Source: Eonycteris spelaea
Lineage: Eukaryota > Chordata > Mammalia > Chiroptera > Pteropodidae
Reading direction: 5' to 3'
DNA length: 64,000 bases
Assembly (NCBI GenBank): GCA_003508835.1
Contig: PUFA01000116.1
Span: 806,001-870,000, forward strand
Below the pieces are notes generated by a model. It was not told where the DNA came from, made no database searches, and saw nothing but the letters and a program-made list of their open reading frames with translations. Within the stretch, counting starts at the first letter, position 1. The number at the start of each line of letters is the position of its first letter. Below, in pieces: positions 59,032 to 64,000 of the stretch. A program made the position numbers and the translations under genes.

Positions 59032-61295
59032 TCCCGGCTCCTCTTTTTGTCTGGACCACACGGTCTCAGACCTGAGTTGCCGCCATCGGCTCGCTGGACA
59101 CTCCCTGCAGCCTCCGCCCTCGGCCCCTCCCCATCCCCAGTGTGAGTGAGTCGGACGCCTGAGGCAGGTGTCCCTGGCCCCCGGCCCTCGCCTTGAGCAT
59201 AGCTAGCTCTGCACCCCGGTCCCCTCACCCGTAACCCCCACGCCTGTCCGTCACCCTCGGGCTCCCAGGACGCACCGTGGGTCACTTGCAAGGCCAGTCC
59301 CCCCCACCCCCGTGGGCTCCTCACTCTCTCTCACACCTGCCACCCTCTTCTTCCCTTTTCCGCACCTTGGGAGCAGCCAAGAGGGGGCGCCAGGCGGCCC
59401 GGCCCTGCCTCAGGTGCTGTCCCCATAGCCGTGTGACAGACGGCCCTGTCCTTGGAGCTCTGCCCATCAGGTGACCCATGTGCCCATTCCCCTGAGCCCC
59501 CGAGCCAGGGGCACATGGGGGGCGGAGTCTCTGGGCCTATTTTCTGATCCAAACCCAGGACTCATGCAGTTATGTTTATCAGAGTGTTTTGTTGTGGCTT
59601 GCCCAAGGTCACCAGCCGCGGCCCTGCCTCTGGTGGCCTCAGTGGGCACCGTTGTCCTGCAGGGAACAGCGCGTGGCCGTGTGGGGCCCTCTCACCTCTC
59701 ACTTTTGGGGGGCGTGGTCAGGTCTGTGTTCTGTGGGAGAAAGCTGAGCCTGGCCACACCCCCCCTTTCTGCCGTTTTCAGGGGAGGGGCCCCTTTCCAG
59801 GCCTCCCCCCTCCCCTCTGGCTCCATGGCTGAGCCCCCGACCGTCGGCCTAGAATTCTGAGTACAGTGGAACCCCCTGCCCCCCACCCTGCCCATCAAAT
59901 AAGTTTCCCGCTGGTCCCCAAGGCTGTTTGTGGCTGGCTTTCGGTGGCGTTGGCCCAGCTTCCGCCGTGACCTGTCCATGGTGGCCCGAGTGGATGCTCT
60001 CAGTCTGTGCTGTCTGCCGAATCTCCTCTCCAGCTGAGACACCTCCGCCCATTGGCCCGTCCAAAGCCCTTAGCTTTCGGCGCCTTCTCCGATCCAGGAC
60101 CCTGCAATATGCCGTGTTTCACCCCCCTCCCCCCACCGGAAACATTCTCCACGGCTCATTCTCACGGCGGCTGGTCTTGCCTGCCCTCCTCCCTGACCTC
60201 ACAGGGGCCCTCCCCTCTTCCAGGGACCCGACCATCAGCCTTTGCTCTCCCTCCTCCCCACGCACCTCTCTCTGGCCAGAAGTGAGCACGCAGGACGTCT
60301 CTGGGGTCAGCCTTGCCGGCAAGTCCTGCACAGGACTCTCTCCGTCTGCCCTCAGACTTGACCTTGGCCTTGTCTCTGGCAGCTCCGCCTCCCAGCTGTG
60401 GCTGCCGCTTCAGTGGCACACGGTATGAGGGTGAAGGCCCTGGCCCTGGGGTCCTCTCCACCAATGACCAGCTCCGTGCCCTTCGCTCTGCCTCCAGCCA
60501 GCACCTCTCCCATCTCCAGGCTCGGTGGCACTCAGTGAGCGAGGGTTAGCAGTGACGAGAATGGTGTGACAGACGGCCTAAACACAGCTGACCGTGCCAT
60601 CCCCTCGCTGGAAAACTGCCCTGGACCCCCCACCCCACCACACACGAGGCTCCTCCCCGCATGTGGCCTCTTTCAGTCCTTTGTCCCTGCCTCCCCAGCC
60701 GACCACAGACACCAAGGACCTGTTAGGACAACAATGAGGGCTGATCGAGCAGGTGCGAGCCACATTCTACGTGCCATGAACTGTGTTCCCCACAGTGTTC
60801 CCATCACCTTCACGACCCCACGAGAGGACACGGGTCCTCGTCAGACAGACGAGAGCCTGCAGCGTACACCGCGTGGCCCAGGGCTAGAAACGGAGCCGGG
60901 GCGCCAGCTTCAGTCTGTCTCCCTGCGGTCGGGTGGCATCCTGTGTGTGCTCGTCCACAGGCACACGCCACCCCCCCCACCCCTCGAAGACCTGAGGATT
61001 CAAAAAAGCTTCAGAGAGCCTGGGTCCCTTAGGCGGGGGGGAGTGGCTCAGCTGAATACTCTAGAGACAGAATCTGAATGCTTTTCGTATCAAATGGCTA
61101 GAAAAAGAAGAGCTCAAGGTTCTCCGCGGAGAGCCGACTTTGAGTTATCTGCTCCCCGCAGGGCATGGCCTCGGCCTCTCAGCCTGCTTGCCCAGGGGAG
61201 GCTTTGGTATGGGGTCCAGGGAGAGCTGGACGTGCGTTTGAGGGTCACTGAAAGTGGTAGTGCATCCTTTCAGGACACTCAAGCCCAGTTTGGGG

Positions 61296-61309
61296 GCGCC
61301 CTCTGGTGG
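61296..61309 (-). promoter_or_regulatory. CTCF core motif, perfect match, reverse orientation
   Basis: The minus strand reads CCACCAGAGGGCGC, matching all 14 positions of CCASYAGRKGGCRS. It lies in intron 2, 781 bp before exon 3. Occupancy is inferred only, but this is the best CTCF match I found. Confidence 0.6.
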
Positions 61310-62090
61310 TGGAAGAGCTTGTAGGGGTCCCGGGTCCAGGCAGGCACCCAACGTGGACAGAGGCCGGAGCGGGCGCAGAGGCCGCCTCCGGACCCACCTG
61401 CCTTCTCAGCACACCTTGGTCACCAGGGGCTCGGCGTGTGGCCTCGTCCTTGTCCCATGAGCCTGGGACAGGTCCTCGATGAAGCGAACCTCAGAGGCTT
61501 CCAGCCTCGTTCACGTTCTTCCTGACCCATCGGCACCCCCGGTGTTCCGGTGCCAAAGCAGCGAGGGGCTGAAAATGCACCCCTTCCTGGCGCCAGGCCC
61601 TGCGGGCGGAGCCCCAGGCCCACTGTGTCCCCCCGCCCCCCACCCCGTGAAGTGGTGCAGGAGAGTGCAGCTGCACCTTGGGGAGGACAGGCACACGGTC
61701 TGGAGAAGCAGGTGCCAGGAAGCAGACCTGCCTGCAAACGGGTCACGGGGGGGGGGGGCACGTCATTTTGCGCCACGTCCGCTGCCCTTCCTGCCCCCCT
61801 ACCCCCGCCTCCAGGAAGCCCCTCTAGATTGCGGGACGGAGGTCGGGGGATGGTCCGTCCTTGAGGCGCGTGCTTTCCCCAGACCGCAGGGGGCCCCTTC
61901 TGTTTGTGGAAGCGCGCGGGGGCGGGGGGGGGGGGGCTGTTTCTCAGGCAGGGTTCGCAGGAGGAGCCAGGAGCCGCTCAGTGGCCGAGGACCTTGGGAG
62001 GGACACACATGATAGTGACGGGTGTGGGACAGGGCCGAGGCCTGAGTGCCCGGGCCCCGAGTGACCGCGTCCGTTTGCCCGTCTCTGCAG

Positions 62091-62370
62091 GTGGACAGCC
62101 CCTTCGGCTCGGGCAGCCCCTCCAAAGGGTTCTTCTCCAGAGGCCCGCAGCACCGGCCCTCCAGCCCCGTGTCTGCGCCCGTGCGGCCCCGGACCAGCCC
62201 CGGCTCCCCCAAAACCGTGTTCCCGTTCTCCTACCAGGAGTCCCCGCCGCGGTCTCCGCGCCGCATGAGCTTCAGCGGGATCTTCCGCTCGTCCTCCAAA
62301 GAGTCACCGCCCACCTCCAACGCGTCTACCTCGCCCGGGGGCATCCGCTTCTTCTCCCGCTCCAGGAAAA
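62091..62370 (+). CDS. PRKAG2: PRKAG2 coding exon 3 (residues 63-155 plus one base), AMPK gamma-2 subunit
   Basis: The exon is 280 nt, from [15 protein letters not shown] to [11 protein letters not shown], then a single A, so the next intron is phase 1. The donor is GTAAGA at 62371. With exons 1 and 2 this totals 466 nt, exactly the known c.466 boundary. The peptide is disordered, rich in Ser, Pro and Arg, with many SP dipeptides (for example residues 65-66, 71-72, 87-88, 98-99, 117-118) suited to proline-directed kinases. RRMSFSG around Ser122 fits a basophilic kinase site. These residues belong to the gamma-2-specific N-terminal tail. The CBS repeats that sense adenine nucleotides are encoded further downstream. 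Compared with the human protein as I recall it, changes are scattered and conservative, and no frame break is present. Confidence 0.99.
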
Positions 62371-64000
62371 GTAAGATACTGACGCTCCTGTCGCAGGCGG
62401 GTGCCGGGCTGCCGAGGGCCTTGCCTAGGGCGCCGGCGCTGGCCAGGCGGCCGACCGCGACCCGGTGCTGAGTGCACGTGTCTGCGCCTCTCTCCCAGGA
62501 ACACGCCTGTCTCCAGGGCAGTCCCGGCTCCGCGGGTCACGTGCACTGACCCCCGCGGGGTGCCGCGGCGCCCGAGGAGGCCCCAGCCGCCCGGGCAGGG
62601 CCTGTGGTTTGGGGTCGGGGGACCTGACCGTGGCTGTTTCTGGCCGATCGCCCCCGGGGCAACTGGGATTCATTAGCTGGAGAAACGGGGGGGAGGGGGG
62701 AGGCTCGTGGGTCTCCGTGATCCAAGCACGGCATTCTCCCAGCCGAGCGCCATTGCTCACAGCTGGACATCCACAAGGCGGGCTGGGAAGTGGGTGGAGT
62801 CCGTGTCCCCTTTCCTGTGTGCCTCCCCCTGCTCTCCTCGGCGGCTCGGACATGTACAAGGTTTTCATTCAGGGCATCGGGGGTTGGGGGGCGGGGTCTG
62901 CCTTTAGTTCCAGGCTGCACCTGCAAGTCCGTGCAGCAGGTGTGCCACAGGGCCAGGCCGCAGAGTGCCGTCTCAGCCTCTGTGGCTCCGAAGGACAGGG
63001 CAGGGGGATCTGTCTTCTCTCTTTCCTTTAAACTTTTTTTATGGCGGTGCAGGGTCTTGTTCCGAGTACCCCTAAAGTCACTCCCTCCCCCACCCCCGCC
63101 ATGAATGGGCCTAAGTGTAAATGCATAAATGTCATGTGACGAAGCAGCTGTCATGGCTGACGTGACCTGGTGACGTAGAGTTGGGAACTATATATGTGAA
63201 GCCTGATGGGACAAGTGTGTCCGAGCACCGATGTTCCGATGTTCTAGGGGGCACCCCAGCGTCCATGACGGGGACCCTGAAATGCTCCCTATTCCATCCT
63301 CACCTCCGTCACAGTGTCCTGTTTCTTCAAAGGTGGCGTCACGCATGTGTTGGCTGCGATGGAAGGAGGCCGTTAGTTTTCTGGGTGGCCACAACAAAGC
63401 TCCCCAAACTGGGTGGCTTCAGCAGCAGAAAATCACTCTGTCACAGGTCTAGAGACCAGAAGCCCAACTGCCAGGTGTCCGTAGGCTCGCGCTCCCTCCG
63501 AAGACACTAGAGAAGTGTCTGTCCCGCGCTGTCCTGGGCTCTGGTGCGGCCGGCTGTCCCGGGCTGGTAGAAGCGTGGCCTCGGTCGCTGCCTGTCGTCA
63601 CGCGGGGTCCTTCGTGTGTCTGCATCTGTGTGTTTCTCTCCTGTTCATATAAGGACAGCGGTCGAGCCGGACCGAGGGCCCCCCGTCCGGTGTCATCTCC
63701 GTTCCTTATGTTTGCCACGACCCTGGTCCCGAGTAGGGTCACACACTCTGAGGTGCCTAAGAAGACGTGAATTCGGGGAGAACACTTTTCACCCTGGCAC
63801 ACAGCTCGAAGGAGAAGCCCAGACCCAGTTCCCGTCCCGGGCTGGGCCGTCGGGGATGCCGGTGTCGGGCGGCCAGCCTACAAGGGCTATTTGTGAAGGG
63901 GCGGCCTGGGGCGCCCTGCAGGAGGGGCGGTGGGGACCGAGGGCGGGCCAGCAGGAGCCCACGCTGCCTTCTTCAGTTCGGTGTTTTAAAGGGCCCTTCA
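62371..64000 (+). other. PRKAG2: PRKAG2 intron 3, 5' part (runs off the window)
   Basis: The intron begins GTAAGA and no acceptor-exon pair continuing the gamma-2 reading frame is found before the window ends. Apart from an LTR fragment at 63366-63790 nothing nameable is seen. Confidence 0.93.
63366..63790 (+). mobile_element. ERVL-MaLR LTR (MLT1/MST-like), solitary
   Basis: The start resembles GTTAGTTTTCTGGGTGGCC. It is followed by AACTGGGTGGCTTCAGCAGC, AGAAAATCACTCTGTCACAG, TCTAGAGACCAGAAGCCCAA, TTCATATAAGGACAGCGG and GAGTAGGGTCACACACTCTG, the family's order from 5' to 3'. It is solitary and degraded, with no internal retroviral genes. Confidence 0.75.

Larger units (their letters stand above)
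58237..62090 (+). other. PRKAG2: PRKAG2 intron 2 (3,854 bp)
   Basis: The intron runs from GTAAGG at 58237 to an acceptor ending GTCTCTGCAG at 62090. It is phase 0. It holds a CCACCTG-type minisatellite, an 18-bp minisatellite with an open frame, a reverse MIR-like stretch around 60770-60905, CTCF-like motifs and G-runs (61748-61758, 61924-61936). No further coding exon is expected between these two in the known gene structure. Confidence 0.95.

Noticed and set aside
61904..62374. 156-aa frame overlapping exon 3 in another phase
   Set aside because: It is a shadow of exon 3. The exon's own frame (from 62091) matches gamma-2 exactly and joins in phase to exons 2 and 1.

Overview
The window is a piece of a GC-rich placental-mammal chromosome. 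It carries one recognisable protein-coding gene, on the + strand: the 5' part of PRKAG2, which encodes the gamma-2 regulatory subunit of AMP-activated protein kinase (AMPK). Three coding exons are present: 14374-14487, 58165-58236 and 62091-62370. They have consensus GT/AG splice sites and compatible phases (0, 0, 1), and together encode residues 1-155 plus one base of the next codon. This is only the long, disordered, Ser/Pro-rich N-terminal extension of the long isoform. The four CBS repeats that bind AMP/ADP/ATP lie downstream of the window.

Layout: 1-12.7 kb is upstream sequence with no gene I can support. It includes a detached CpG-rich block at about 0.6-1.5 kb with a tandem 116-bp duplication, and old repeats (MIR, MER5-like, a decayed L1). 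About 12.7-14.9 kb is the TATA-less CpG-island promoter, 5' leader and exon 1. From 14488 to 58164 is the 43.7-kb intron 1. It holds old repeats, microsatellites, candidate regulatory clusters, secondary CpG-rich blocks and a 5S-rRNA-derived retroposon. Intron 2 (58237-62090) is 3.9 kb, and intron 3 begins at 62371 and runs off the end. All other long open frames are GC-driven shadows without splice logic or family resemblance.

Organism: intron-exon structure, MIR, MER5-like and MaLR-type fossils, and the PRKAG2 protein sequence point to a placental mammal. I see no Alu, rodent B1/B2, carnivore tRNA-Lys SINE, equine ERE, pig PRE1 or ruminant Bov elements and no young L1, which is unusual for 64 kb. 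The one lineage-type SINE visible is a 219-bp element with a 5S rRNA head, an unrelated body, an A-rich tail and a 17-bp target-site duplication (41768-41986, minus). 5S-derived SINEs are known in fruit bats (MEG family) and springhare, so a megabat is a reasonable but unproven guess.

No prokaryotic features, CRISPR array or tRNA gene was found. The most interesting material is non-coding: the 5S-derived retroposon, a MEF2/E-box/ERR-type cluster in intron 1, a split RE1-like motif, CTCF-like motifs in convergent orientation, and the duplicated E-box element in the upstream CpG-rich block. All motif calls are by eye and unscored.
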